A stretch of 64,000 nucleotides of DNA from Streptomyces sp. NBC_00414 (GCF_036038375.1 NZ_CP107935.1:5084001-5148000); one strand, 5' to 3'; positions 23,576 through 32,640 are shown, counted from the stretch's first letter. A program made the numbers and translations. Notes: generated by a model not told the origin, from the sequence alone.

Positions 23576-25517
23576 GGGCGATCTTCACCTGCCGGGTCTC
23601 CGACACCTGGTCGATGTCCGACGTACGGATGGTGACCTTCATCGTCCAGGTGCCGGCCAGGGGCAGGTTGAGGGACCGGGTCCCCCAGTAGCCGCCCTGG
23701 TCGGTGAGCTTGGCGTCGATGGGGCCGATCTTCTGGGCCTTGAGGGTGAAGGAGAGCCGGATCTCGGGGACGGTGGCGATGCCTCCGTCAGGGCCGATGA
23801 CGACCGCCTCGACGGTGTTCTCGCCGACGCGGCCCGGCTCCAGGACGATCTGGACCTTGCCGTGGCCGCCCGGGGTGCCGACGTCGAAGGGGATCAGGGT
23901 CGTGGACGCGGTCGGGGCGCCGCCCGCGCCGCCGGCCGTGGTCTCGGCAGCCGCCGCCGTCTCCAGCTCGGCTCGGCCGGGCTGGGTGCCCGTCAGCACC
24001 GTCGTGACGACCAGTACCGCCACACCCACGACGACTTCGGCGAGGACCGAGCGGCGCAGCTGCCGGTGCCGGGCGCCGGCCTCTTCACCGGCGCTTGGGC
24101 CCCCTTCGCCGGTATCAGGGGTGTCAGGGCCCTGGCCCTCTCCACCGGCATCCGCGCGGTCAGCCTTCTTCGGAGCCGTGTCGGAAGTCGCGTCCGAGGC
24201 CGTCTCGGAAGTCGTCTCGGAAGTCGCGTCCCCCGGGGCTCCGGCCATCGCCGGCACGCGTACCTTCGACGGCCGTCGTGCCACGTCGTCCGTCGTCAGA
24301 CTGGCCGTCCATCGGCGCGAGAAGCCCGCCGCGGCCAGCAGCAGCACCACCGTGCACACCTTCGCGACCAGGATCCGGCCGTACGAGGTGCCGAACACCG
24401 CGTCCCAGGAGCCGAGTCCGCGCCAGGACTGGTAGACGCCGGTCAGCACCAGGACCGTCACCGAGATGAACGCGAGACGCGAGAAACGGTGCACGGTGTC
24501 GGCCGGGAGCGGGGTCTCCGAACGGTGGAGCGCGGTGAGCAGCGCGCCGAGACCGCCCAGCCAGACCGCCATCGCCAGCAGATGCAGCACGGTCGACGTC
24601 ATCGCCACCGGCACCTGGATGCCCGCGGACGCGTGCTCGGCGACGGCCCAGGTGCCCGCCAGGGCGACGGCCAGGAACCCGCCGACCGCGAGAACGACAG
24701 GCGCCGGTGCCGGTGCCGGTCCCGCGGACCCGGACCGTCGCAGTGCGGCCTCCGTCCGTACGAGGAAGACCGCCGCCCCCGCCAGCAGCACCAGCCGCGC
24801 GAGCAGCGCCCAACCGGGCCTGGTGGTCAGGGTGTTCTCGATGAGGGCCGGGTCCAGGAGGGTCGACGGGCCGGTGCCGCGTTCGTACGGGCCGCGCAGG
24901 AGGACGAGGACGACGGTGGTGCCGAGGAGGGTCCACCAGCCGGCGCGGACGAGTCCTCGCAACGGTTCCGGGCTCGGCGGCCGGCAGGCGAGGACGAAGA
25001 CGGCCACGCCGATGAGCAGGGCGACAGCGGCGTACGCGGCGTAGCGGGCGATGTCGTAGAGGGCGCCCGAGGCGGGGTTCACGGCGGGCTCGGCGGAGAT
25101 GGCCGCCGTCGTCTCGGAGGGCTCGCCGATGGAGAAGGTGAAGGCGCCGGAGATGGGGTGGCTGTCCGCCGAGACGACCCGCCAGGCGACCGTGAACGTA
25201 CCGTCGGGCAGACCGTCGCGGAGCCGTACGCGGACCTTGTCGGAGCTGCCGGGGACGTGCTCCGTGTCGCCGGCGTTGACCCTGCGGTTCTCGGGGCTGA
25301 GGACGCGCAGCGAGTCGTCGGTTATGCCGACCGACTCGGTGAAGGTCATGGTGACCTCGCGCGGCGCGCTCTGCAGGACGGACCCCTCACGGGGGTCGGT
25401 GTTCCGCACGGCCGAGTGGGCGGACACGGAGGTCGCGCCGCCCAGCAGAAGCACGAACAGCGTGCCGAGCAGGGTGACGAGGGCCGCGGCCCGGTGTGTA
25501 CGGCGCACTCGGCCCAC
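23571..25517 (-). CDS. CopC-CopD fusion copper resistance/transport protein
   Basis: 648 residues. A signal peptide ends ...TSVSA, leaving an exported CopC domain that begins AHSAVRNTDPREGS. His34 would be the first residues of the mature protein and, with His120 in ADSHPISGAF, forms the CopC Cu(II) site. An eight-helix CopD membrane domain follows (about 160-430) with MAVWLGGLGALL. A long acidic/Thr linker then leads to another helix and a C-terminal YtkA-like beta domain (KVQIVLEPGRVGENTV). It likely binds copper outside and moves it inwards. GTG start with ribosome site caggga. Confidence 0.85.
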   Translation of the reverse strand: MGRVRRTHRAAALVTLLGTLFVLLLGGATSVSAHSAVRNTDPREGSVLQSAPREVTMTFTESVGITDDSLRVLSPENRRVNAGDTEHVPGSSDKVRVRLRDGLPDGTFTVAWRVVSADSHPISGAFTFSIGEPSETTAAISAEPAVNPASGALYDIARYAAYAAVALLIGVAVFVLACRPPSPEPLRGLVRAGWWTLLGTTVVLVLLRGPYERGTGPSTLLDPALIENTLTTRPGWALLARLVLLAGAAVFLVRTEAALRRSGSAGPAPAPAPVVLAVGGFLAVALAGTWAVAEHASAGIQVPVAMTSTVLHLLAMAVWLGGLGALLTALHRSETPLPADTVHRFSRLAFISVTVLVLTGVYQSWRGLGSWDAVFGTSYGRILVAKVCTVVLLLAAAGFSRRWTASLTTDDVARRPSKVRVPAMAGAPGDATSETTSETASDATSDTAPKKADRADAGGEGQGPDTPDTGEGGPSAGEEAGARHRQLRRSVLAEVVVGVAVLVVTTVLTGTQPGRAELETAAAAETTAGGAGGAPTASTTLIPFDVGTPGGHGKVQIVLEPGRVGENTVEAVVIGPDGGIATVPEIRLSFTLKAQKIGPIDAKLTDQGGYWGTRSLNLPLAGTWTMKVTIRTSDIDQVSETRQVKIAR

Positions 25518-25670
25518 GTCGGCTCTCCCTGCTTGTCGTGCTTCCCGTGCTCGCGTCCTGCGGTTTCGTGCTCGTCCTGCGGTCCCGTGCCCGTCGCGCG
25601 TACGTCCGCGGCCTCTGGGGGAGTACGGATGTACGCGGCACGTTGTTCAACACGGTCGTCGCCCCGCGGC

Positions 25671-26528
25671 TCACCACGTCGGCCGTGCCGAGACCCCTCC
25701 GTCCACGACCAGGTCGTGCCCGGTGATCCAGGAGGCCATCGGCGAGGCGAGGAACACACAGGCGTCGCCCACGTCCTCCGGACGCCCCAGCCTCCCGGTG
25801 GGGACCGCCTGTCGCCAGCGCCGTACGCCCTCCGGCCACGCCTGCGCGAGGCCTTCGCGGTCGATCAGCCCCGGGGAGACGGTGTTCACGCGGATTCCGT
25901 AGGGACCGTACTCCAGGGCCGCCGAGCGGGCGTGCATGACGACGGCGGCCTTCGACGCGGAGTAGTGCGCGTGGTGCGGGGCGGGGTGCGTGGCCTCGAT
26001 GGACGCGATGTGGGTGATGCTGCGCACACGTCCACCGGGTTCGCCGCTCCCCTCACTCCCCTCGTTCGCCTCACTCCCGTCACTCCCGTCACTCCCGTCA
26101 CTCTCGGCCCGCATCAGTTCGGCGGCGGCCTGCGTGCACGCGAACACGCTCGACACGTTGGCGTCGACCACCGCGCGCCAGTCCGCCACCGTCATGCCGG
26201 GCAGTTCCTGGACCGGTTGTACGCCCGCGTTGTTGACCAGGGCCGTCAGCAGCCCGCCTCCCCAGTCCGCGGCCTCGCGCACCACCCGGCGGCACTCGGA
26301 CTCCACGGTCAGGTCGGCCCGCAGGGCCACCGCGCGGCCGCCCGAGCCCGTGATGAGGGCGACGACCTCGCCCGCCGCCTCCGCGTTCGTACGGAAGTGG
26401 ACGGCCACGGCCGCGCCCGCCGCCGCGAACCGCAGCGCGATCCCCCGCCCGATGCCGCCCCCGGCCCCGGTGACCAGCGCCACCTGGCCGTCGAGCAGGC
26501 CGTCGGCGTGACCGGACGCGCCCGTCAC
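25671..26528 (-). CDS. Short-chain dehydrogenase/reductase (SDR)
   Basis: 285 residues with the classical SDR pattern: TGAGGGIGRGIAL (TGxxxGIG cofactor site), LVNNAGVQP (NNAG), catalytic Ser in ITHIASIEA, YSASKAAV (YxxxK) and VNTVSPGLI. The cofactor-binding Arg in HFRTNAE suggests NADP. Residues 155-172 are a Gly/Ser/Asp-rich insertion encoded by an actcccgtc repeat, absent from most family members. The start overlaps the stop of the cupin gene by 4 bp, so the two are co-translated. Substrate unknown. Confidence 0.88.
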   Translation of the reverse strand: MTGASGHADGLLDGQVALVTGAGGGIGRGIALRFAAAGAAVAVHFRTNAEAAGEVVALITGSGGRAVALRADLTVESECRRVVREAADWGGGLLTALVNNAGVQPVQELPGMTVADWRAVVDANVSSVFACTQAAAELMRAESDGSDGSDGSEANEGSEGSGEPGGRVRSITHIASIEATHPAPHHAHYSASKAAVVMHARSAALEYGPYGIRVNTVSPGLIDREGLAQAWPEGVRRWRQAVPTGRLGRPEDVGDACVFLASPMASWITGHDLVVDGGVSARPTW

Positions 26529-27016
26529 GGCCGGCTCAGCGCGGTGATCCGCGCCGCCTCCGCCGGGTAGCGGGCGGCGAGTTCGGGGCCGTTGCCGTGC
26601 TCGTACCCCTCGTAGGTGAAGCCGGGCGCCATCGTGCAGCCGAAGAACGACCAGGCGCCGTCCCCCGCGACCCGCGCGCCCATCCAGCTGAGCGCGGGCA
26701 CGGTGAACTGGACGTGCTGGCCGCCGAGGACGTCCGGGCCGAGCAGGACCGTACGGGACGTGCCGTCGGGGGCGAGGAGCAGCAACTCCAGCGGGTCCCC
26801 CAGATAGAAGTGCCAGGTCTCGTCGGCCGGAAGGCGGTGCAGGGCGGAGAAGTCGCCGGGCCGCGAGGTCAGGAGGGCCACTATCGCGGTCCCCTCGGGC
26901 CGTCCGTCGGGGAGTTCGGGGCCCGCCCAGGTACGGCGGAAGAGACCGCCCTCCTTGGGGATGGGCTCCAGTCCGTAGTGAGCGGCTAGGGCTTCGGGAG
27001 TGATGTCATCGGCCAC
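26525..27016 (-). CDS. DUF985 cupin-domain protein
   Basis: 163 residues. The N-terminus TPEALAAHYGLEPIPKEGG is followed by a single cupin barrel with SRPGDFSALHRLPADETWHF, where H and E/H side chains form the metal site, and the late FTVPALSWMGARVAGDGAWS. It matches the DUF985/cupin_5 family, whose members are often called sugar- or epimerase-like without proof. The GTG start at 27016 has ribosome site ggtcgggg. It forms a two-gene unit with the SDR. Confidence 0.82.
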   Translation of the reverse strand: MADDITPEALAAHYGLEPIPKEGGLFRRTWAGPELPDGRPEGTAIVALLTSRPGDFSALHRLPADETWHFYLGDPLELLLLAPDGTSRTVLLGPDVLGGQHVQFTVPALSWMGARVAGDGAWSFFGCTMAPGFTYEGYEHGNGPELAARYPAEAARITALSRP

Positions 27017-27123
27017 CCCCCGACCATGCCCCACGGGGAGTCGCCGACGCGTCCTCCGGCGCGCGGCCCGCGGCTCGTGGCGTGCCGCGCACGGCGTGCG
27101 GCATGCGGCATGCGACATGCGAT

Positions 27124-27735
27124 CTACGTGACGGCGTCCACCCTTGTGAGGAAGGCCAGTCGGGCCTTCTTCTCCGGCAGGTGCACCTCCGGGAGGTCGA
27201 TCTCCGGCAGCACGATCGGCGGGCCGAGCACGAAGCCCTGACGGAGCAGGCGGGTGATCGCCTTCTCGTTGCGGATGTCGGGCTCGACCACGACCCGCGG
27301 CCGGTCGAGGACGCGCAGGACGTACGTGGTGAAGGCAGTCAGCAGGGCGGTGCTGTGGCCGGACCTGCCGGTGCCCTCGGGTGGCGGGCCGATCAGCAGG
27401 TGGACACCGATGTCGCCGGGCTCCACCTCGTAGCACTCGCTGACGCGGTCGGCCTCCGGTTCGTACGTCTGGAAGAGCGCGGCCGGTTCGCCGTCCAGGA
27501 CGGCGAGGAACGCGTGGTGCGTGTCGAGCGAGCCGAGGTGCCGGTAGGTCTCCAGCACCTGCTCCCTGCTGAAACCGCCCATGCCCCAGAACCGGGCGCG
27601 TTCGGCCGTCACCCAGGGGTGGAGCACGTCCAGGTCGGCTTCGGCGTCCACGGGCACGATGCGGACGGTGCCGAGACCGTCGACGGCCTCCTCGTGGACG
27701 GCCGCGCGGTCACGGAAGGTCGCGTACGACGTCAT
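27124..27735 (-). CDS. GNAT acetyltransferase of the siderophore (IucB/RhbD) type, DesH-like
   Basis: 203 residues. The GNAT signature is GDIGVHLLIGPPPEGTGRSG followed by VVVEPDIRNEKAITRLLRQG, typical of lysine/hydroxylamine acyltransferases in siderophore synthesis (Acetyltransf_8). The His in DTHHAFLAVLDGEPAA is characteristic. The ATG overlaps the upstream acylase stop by 4 bp, so the pair acts together. From memory this combination of penicillin-amidase-like and acetyltransferase genes has been named desG/desH and linked to aryl-modified desferrioxamines. That assignment is an inference here. Iron regulation is expected from the box at 30021. Confidence 0.8.
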   Translation of the reverse strand: MTSYATFRDRAAVHEEAVDGLGTVRIVPVDAEADLDVLHPWVTAERARFWGMGGFSREQVLETYRHLGSLDTHHAFLAVLDGEPAALFQTYEPEADRVSECYEVEPGDIGVHLLIGPPPEGTGRSGHSTALLTAFTTYVLRVLDRPRVVVEPDIRNEKAITRLLRQGFVLGPPIVLPEIDLPEVHLPEKKARLAFLTRVDAVT

Positions 27736-29921
27736 GCGTTGCCCTCGTTCTCGTTCTCGTACTTGTAGTTGTGCTGGTTCGCGTACTCGTCGCTCTTGCT
27801 GAGCTGGTCCCAGTCGGTGATCACGGGGGCGAGTTCTCCGCCGAGCCACAGGGGGAGCTGGTCGCGGTGGTGCGGGGCGCCCGGTACGCCCGAGGTGCCG
27901 AACGGCACCACCCAGAGGCTGTCCTCGCGCCGTGCCACGTCCCAGACGTAGCGGGCCGCCGGTCCTCGCGCGGCCCGGTCGGTGAGACCCGGCACGGCCG
28001 AGGTGCACAGCACGCAGTCATGATCGCCGGCGAGCCCCGGCTCACTTCCGTCGTACGCGGGGTCCGGCACCGCCCGCCACGGAGCGAGGCGGTGGGTGTC
28101 GCCCCAGACCCCTTCCGGCGGGTCCCCGGCGACCTCCTCCACGGCCGCCCTGACGACTTCGGCGCGGTCGATCCCGTACAGCTTCTCCGTGCTGAGGAGG
28201 TTTTCGAGGGCGAAGGCGACCCGGGGGAGGAGCGCGAGCCAGGGGCGGAACACCTCGGCGTACGGCGGGGGTTCGGTCAGCGGGGCCAGTGCGGGGTGGG
28301 CGGCGAGGCGGCGTACGACGGCGCTGCGGATCGCCGCGTAGACGGCCGCCTCCGTGCTGTCGGCGGCCATGTGACGGTCCCAGCGCCGGAGCTTCTCGCG
28401 CAGGGCGGCGGCTTCCGGGCTGAGGCCGTCGAGGGCGGCGAGGTGGTTGAGCAGCGGGGCCGCTGAGGCGAGATGGGTGTCCATGTGGAGGGCTGCCATG
28501 TCGGCGGCCCTCCAGTCCTTCCTCGCGTCGAGGAGTGCGCGCAGGCGGTCGGCCCGGTGCGGCGGCGCGAACTCGACGCCGAGGGGGGTGGCGGGGCCCC
28601 GCTGGTTGGCCATGACCGCGATGCCGTCGTCGACCGTGCCGCGCGGCATGGGGGCGTACCAGCCGTGCCATTCGTGGCCGGGCTGCCAGGCCGGGACGAT
28701 CCGGGTGCCGTTCCGCGGGTCCCGCACCGGCACCCGGCCCGCGACGCGGTGCAGGAGGCCGCCCTCGGTGTCGGCCGCCTGGACGACGTTGACGGGCTCG
28801 GCCCAGTCGTCGAGGGCGCGGTCGACGTCGGCGACCCGGCGGGCGCGCAGGAGGGGGAGGAGGGCGCCGAAGCCGAGGTCCTCGCAGACGCGGGGCGGGT
28901 GGCGGAGGCTGATGGGGCCGGTCCGGTCCCCACGGTCGTCGGCGTCGGCATCGACATCGACATCGGCGCAACCGTCCGCGTCGGCGTCGATGACGACCGG
29001 GCCGCGGTCGGTCTCGATCACCTCGATCTCGACGGGGTCGCCGCCGGCCACTTCGATCAGTTCCGTGTGACGGGTGGCGGGGTGCCATTCCCCGTCCGGG
29101 CCGAGGGCCTCGACCGGTTGGCCCCCTCCGTGTCGGCCGCCGCCGGGCGCCCGCCGGAGCCGCTCCCGGTACAGGTCCTGGTAGTCGGCCATGGCGTTGG
29201 TGATCGCCCAGGCGACCGTGCCGGTGTGGCCGAAGTGGGCGATGCCGGGGACGCCCGGTACGGCGAGGCCCACGACGTCGAACTCCGGGCAGGAGAGGCG
29301 GACTTGCTGGTATACCCCCGGCGCCTCGATGTACCGGTGCGGGTCGCCCGCGATGACCGGCTGCCCGGTGGCGGTGCGCTCGCCGGTGACGAGCCAGCCG
29401 TTGCTGCCGGAGGTGCCGGGCCCGTCGGTGGCGAACAGACCCACGGCGTCCGGACCGAGGTGGCGTACGACCTCCTCGCGCCACAGCTTGGCGGGGAACC
29501 CGGCGAACAGGATGTGCGCGGCCAGCCAGACGCCCAGCGGTGTCCACGGTTCCCACCGGCCGGGCGCGAGCCCGACGACCGCGAACTCGGGTGCGCGGCG
29601 GGCGCCTTCGGGCAGGCCCTGGTTGACCCCGTCGACGTACGCCCGGACCCAGGCGGCCGTCTCGGGGTCCCGTCTCTCCAGGGCCGTGAAGCACCGTCTC
29701 GCCGTGTCGTCGAGCAGTGCCTGTCTCGCGAACCGGTCCCAGCCGAGCGCGTCCGCGCCGAGGAACGCGGCCGAGGTGCCGCGTGCCCTGTGCCGCTCGA
29801 CCTCGATCTGCCAGGCGCGGTCGAGAGCGGTGGCCCGGCCCTGGACGCGGGCCAGTTCGAGCACGTCGTCCGCGCGCAGGTGCGGGACGCCCCAGGCATC
29901 GCGGTAGATCTCGGCAGTCAT
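27732..29921 (-). CDS. Penicillin acylase-family Ntn-hydrolase, DesG-like
   Basis: 729 residues. The region GTSGSNGW holds the Ser (about 173) that becomes the N-terminal nucleophile after self-cleavage, with VIAGDPHRYIEAPGVYQQ following as in penicillin/AHL acylases. No signal peptide is present (starts TAEIYRDAWGVPHLRADD), so it should act in the cytoplasm, unlike secreted acylases. An Asp-rich DADADGCADVDVDADADD insertion occurs around 310-325. First gene of an iron-box-controlled pair with a siderophore acetyltransferase, divergent from a siderophore-interacting protein. A role in acyl exchange on hydroxamate siderophores is the best guess. Confidence 0.83.
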   Translation of the reverse strand: MTAEIYRDAWGVPHLRADDVLELARVQGRATALDRAWQIEVERHRARGTSAAFLGADALGWDRFARQALLDDTARRCFTALERRDPETAAWVRAYVDGVNQGLPEGARRAPEFAVVGLAPGRWEPWTPLGVWLAAHILFAGFPAKLWREEVVRHLGPDAVGLFATDGPGTSGSNGWLVTGERTATGQPVIAGDPHRYIEAPGVYQQVRLSCPEFDVVGLAVPGVPGIAHFGHTGTVAWAITNAMADYQDLYRERLRRAPGGGRHGGGQPVEALGPDGEWHPATRHTELIEVAGGDPVEIEVIETDRGPVVIDADADGCADVDVDADADDRGDRTGPISLRHPPRVCEDLGFGALLPLLRARRVADVDRALDDWAEPVNVVQAADTEGGLLHRVAGRVPVRDPRNGTRIVPAWQPGHEWHGWYAPMPRGTVDDGIAVMANQRGPATPLGVEFAPPHRADRLRALLDARKDWRAADMAALHMDTHLASAAPLLNHLAALDGLSPEAAALREKLRRWDRHMAADSTEAAVYAAIRSAVVRRLAAHPALAPLTEPPPYAEVFRPWLALLPRVAFALENLLSTEKLYGIDRAEVVRAAVEEVAGDPPEGVWGDTHRLAPWRAVPDPAYDGSEPGLAGDHDCVLCTSAVPGLTDRAARGPAARYVWDVARREDSLWVVPFGTSGVPGAPHHRDQLPLWLGGELAPVITDWDQLSKSDEYANQHNYKYENENEGNA

Positions 29922-30020
29922 CCTGCGGCTCCTCTTGGTCTCGACTGTGGTCGCGACCGGTGTTCTCGAACGTCGCTCGAACGTTGATCTCGACTGTTGT
30001 TCTCGAACGATGGTCTGGAT

Positions 30021-30039
30021 TTAGGTTAGGCTCACCTAA
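30021..30039. promoter_or_regulatory. DmdR/IdeR iron box
   Basis: TTAGGTTAGGCTCACCTAA is a near-perfect 19-bp palindrome matching the actinobacterial iron-box consensus bound by DmdR1/IdeR with Fe(II). It lies 40 bases before the siderophore-interacting protein and about 100 bases before the acylase start, so it can repress both divergent units when iron is plentiful. Repeated tcgaacg boxes (29,966-30,006) lie between it and the acylase gene. Confidence 0.9.
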
Positions 30040-30079
30040 GTAGGGTGTGTCGGAATCGTACGCGAAGGGTGAAAACGCC

Positions 30080-30838
30080 ATGGGGCAGGGGCAGGGGCAC
30101 GGCTGGGAGGGCGCGGTCCTCAAACTGTTCCGGGGCAAGGACTTCACGTTCACGGTCCTGGGCGCGGAGGACGTCACCGAGCACTACCGCAGGCTGCGTC
30201 TCTCCGACGGCGGCATGCTCGCGGCGACCGGGACGCACCCGACGATGTGGGTGCGGCTGTGGTTCGACAACGCGGGCAAGCCGCACCAGCGGGCGTACAC
30301 ACTCGTGGACCCCGATCCGGCCGCGGGCACCTTCGGCCTGGAGTTCGCGCTGCACGAGGGGTGCGCGAGCGACTGGGCGCGGTCCGCGAAGGCCGGGGAC
30401 ACGATCGAGGCCACGATCCAGGGCACGGGCTTCACCGCGCCCGACCCGGCCCCCTCCCATGTGCTGGCCATCGCCGACACCGCCTCGCTCCCCGCCCTCA
30501 ACTCCCTGCTGGGCGCGGTGGGTCCGGCGCCCGCGACGATCTGGTTCGAGACCGCCGGGAGTGGTGTGGACGGCTCAGCGAAGGGCACGGACGGTCTGCC
30601 TCTGCGGGTGGACCCGGCCCGGCACGACCTGCGTACGGTCCCCCGGCTCGACCGGGGCGCGCACCTGGTGGCGCAGGTGCGGGCGGCCGTGCCGGAGCTG
30701 CTGAAGGGGACCGCCGACCCTTACGTCTGGATCGCCTGCGACACGGCCACGACCCGGTCGCTGGCCGCGTACTTCCGCAAGGAACTGGCCCTGCCGAAGC
30801 AGCGGGTGAACGCGCTGGGGTACTGGCGAGCGGCCTGA
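30080..30838 (+). CDS. Siderophore-interacting protein (FAD-type ferric-siderophore reductase)
   Basis: 252 residues. The ferredoxin-reductase-like FAD domain has MWVRLWFDNAGKPHQRAYT (the RAYT flavin motif) and FGLEFALHEGCASDWARS (the GCASDWA phosphate loop). The SIP C-terminal domain has YVWIACDTATTRSLAAYFRK. SIPs reduce cytoplasmic ferric siderophores to free iron. The ATG at 30080 with ribosome site gaagggtg matches the family. A GTG at 30047 would overlap the operator region. Related to DesF of desferrioxamine clusters. Controlled by the iron box 40 bases upstream. Confidence 0.88.
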   Translation: MGQGQGHGWEGAVLKLFRGKDFTFTVLGAEDVTEHYRRLRLSDGGMLAATGTHPTMWVRLWFDNAGKPHQRAYTLVDPDPAAGTFGLEFALHEGCASDWARSAKAGDTIEATIQGTGFTAPDPAPSHVLAIADTASLPALNSLLGAVGPAPATIWFETAGSGVDGSAKGTDGLPLRVDPARHDLRTVPRLDRGAHLVAQVRAAVPELLKGTADPYVWIACDTATTRSLAAYFRKELALPKQRVNALGYWRAA

Positions 30839-30862
30839 ACCCGCACGCGCGATGATCGGGAC

Positions 30863-31468
30863 ATGGACGTCACCCTTCATCTCGCCCAGCAGCCCGAGGC
30901 CGACGAACTCCTCGGGCGCAGCCCGCTCGCCGCGCTCGTCGGCATGCTGCTCGACCAACAGGTCCCGATGGAATGGGCGTTCGCGGGCCCGTACACGATC
31001 ACGCGGCGGCTCGGCGGGGACGATCTCGACGCGCACGAGATCGCGGCGTACGAGCCCGAGGCCTTCGCGGCCCTGCTGTCCGCGAAACCGGCCGTGCACC
31101 GCTACCCGGGCTCGATGGCCAAGCGGATCCAGCAGCTGTGCCAGTACCTCGTGGAGCACTACGAAGGGGACGCGGCGAAGGTCTGGGAGGGCGCGGAGGC
31201 GGGCACGGAGACGGGTGCGGAGCTTCTGCGGCGGCTCAAGGAGCTGCCCGGGTTCGGTGCCCAGAAGGCCCAGATCTTCCTCGCCCTGCTGGGCAAACAG
31301 CTGGGCGTGCGCCCGACGGGCTGGCGCGCGGCCGCGGGTGCCTACGGCGAGGCCGAGTCCTTCCGCTCGGTCGCGGACATCACCGGCCCGGAGTCACTGA
31401 CGAAGGTGCGCGCGCACAAGCAGGAGATGAAGGCGGCGGCGAAGGCGGCGAAGGCCTCCGGCGGGTGA
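30863..31468 (+). CDS. HhH-GPD-type base-excision DNA glycosylase-like protein
   Basis: 201 residues. The hairpin-helix-hairpin KELPGFGAQKAQIFLALLGK (about 125-145) is the DNA-binding element of this superfamily. VGMLLDQQVPMEWAFAGPYT resembles the AlkA/MutY core opening. The conserved catalytic Asp expected after the HhH is not clear (RPTGWRAAAGAYG), as in the short actinobacterial group annotated as HhH-GPD proteins. Its lesion is unknown. The Lys/Ala tail (MKAAAKAAKASGG) is poorly ordered. It follows the SIP gene by 24 bases and may be co-transcribed. Confidence 0.8.
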   Translation: MDVTLHLAQQPEADELLGRSPLAALVGMLLDQQVPMEWAFAGPYTITRRLGGDDLDAHEIAAYEPEAFAALLSAKPAVHRYPGSMAKRIQQLCQYLVEHYEGDAAKVWEGAEAGTETGAELLRRLKELPGFGAQKAQIFLALLGKQLGVRPTGWRAAAGAYGEAESFRSVADITGPESLTKVRAHKQEMKAAAKAAKASGG

Positions 31469-31595
31469 CGCGGCCGAGCAGGGCGGGGCGGGCGTTCGGC
31501 TCCGTACGGGATCCGGAGGCGGGTCCGCCGGCCGTCCCGAGTGACGGAGCCCGCGCCCGAGTGGCGGGAGCCTGCTTTCCGGCTGAGCATGAGGC

Positions 31596-32267
31596 ATGGC
31601 CGAGGTACCGAGTGGCGGCCCCTGGGGGCCTGAATACGACGACCGTCGGGTCCACGCGACCCGTGACCCGCGCCGGACCGGTGATCTCCACGGCCCGGAC
31701 CGACTCGAAGGTCCCCTCTTCCTGCTCTCCCGCACCGCCTGGCAGGCCGTGCTGGTCGCCGGGATCGCAGCGCTGGTGCTCGGCGTCCTGATGCTGGTGT
31801 GGCCGGAGGCGACGCTGCTCGCGGCGGGTGTGCTCTTCGGGCTCTACCTGCTCTTCAGCGGCGTACTCCAGCTGGCCTCCGCCTTCGGGACGCACACGGC
31901 GACCTCCCTGCGGGTCATGGCCTTCATCAGCGGAGCGCTGTCGATCCTGCTGGGCCTGTTCTGCTTCCGCGGCGCGATGCAGTCGATCCTGCTGCTCGCG
32001 CTGTGGATCGGCATCGGCTGGCTGTTCCGCGGAGTCACGCACACCCTGGCCGCCGCGTCCGACCCTTCCGTGCCCGCCCGGGGCTGGCAGATCCTCCTCG
32101 GGATCCTCAGTTTCCTCGCCGGTGTCGTCCTGATCGTCTCCCCCTTCGAGTCGGTGGCCGTCCTCACCGTCGTCGGCGGCTGCTGGCTGCTCGCCCTCGG
32201 CATCACGGAGATCATCACGGCATTCCGCATCCGCGCACGGGCCCGAGCGGTGCCGCACACGGTCTGA
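31596..32267 (+). CDS. HdeD-family membrane protein (DUF308)
   Basis: 223 residues: a 45-residue polar N-terminus then six regularly spaced membrane helices in three pairs (AVLVAGIAALVLGVLMLVW, LLAAGVLFGLYLLFSGVLQL, MAFISGALSILLGLFCF, SILLLALWIGIGWLFRG, ILLGILSFLAGVVLIV, AVLTVVGGCWLLALGITEII). This is the DUF308/HdeD repeat. E. coli HdeD is linked to acid resistance at high density, but the function in actinobacteria is unknown. The gene is followed by a minisatellite rather than a terminator. Confidence 0.85.
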   Translation: MAEVPSGGPWGPEYDDRRVHATRDPRRTGDLHGPDRLEGPLFLLSRTAWQAVLVAGIAALVLGVLMLVWPEATLLAAGVLFGLYLLFSGVLQLASAFGTHTATSLRVMAFISGALSILLGLFCFRGAMQSILLLALWIGIGWLFRGVTHTLAAASDPSVPARGWQILLGILSFLAGVVLIVSPFESVAVLTVVGGCWLLALGITEIITAFRIRARARAVPHTV

Positions 32268-32640
32268 GCGGGGGCCGGGGCCTCTGGCCCCCGGACTCCC
32301 GGACTCCCGGACTCCCGGACTCCCGGACTCCCGGACTCCCGGACTCCCGGGGTCCCGGGGTCCGGAGACCCGGACCCCGGGGCTCAGAGGCCCGGACGCC
32401 CGGCGTTACGGAGGCCCGGGGCCTGGAAACCCGGACGCCCGGCGTTACGGAGGTCCGGGGCTCGGAGACCCGGACGCCCGGCGTATCGCGGCCCGGGAGG
32501 TCGGAGACCCGGACAGCCGGTGTTTCGCGGGCCCGGAGGCCGGAGACCCGGGGCTCGGAAGCCCGGACGCCCGAACGCCCCGCGTTTCGGAGGCCTCGCG
32601 CTCGGAAGCCCGGACGCCCAGACGCCCGCGTTCCGTGAGG
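32268..32640. repeat. Minisatellite: 8-bp and ~45-bp tandem repeats
   Basis: Seven perfect copies of ggactccc (32293-32348) run into degenerate longer units of roughly 45-50 bases built around gacgcccggcgttacgga and ggcctggaaacccgg, repeating about five times to 32,640. Both strands are open by composition, but the implied peptides (TPGVTEARG-type repeats) have no start or ribosome site. No gene is called in 32268-32714. Confidence 0.8.

Noticed and set aside
29960..30010. LexA/SOS box among the tcgaacg repeats
   Set aside because: Half-sites occur as direct repeats and none pairs with gttcga at SOS spacing. The clear site here is the iron box.
28042..30177. Long Arg/Pro-rich frame overlapping the penicillin-acylase gene
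   Set aside because: It is the shifted frame of the acylase gene, whose own frame has clear Ntn-hydrolase motifs.
32293..32348. CRISPR or transposon end
   Set aside because: Contiguous 8-base units with no spacers and no transposase. A simple microsatellite.
32268..32640. Repeat-protein gene spanning the minisatellite
   Set aside because: The frame is a continuation of an hdeD shadow frame, without a start or ribosome site, and its repeats come directly from the DNA repeat.
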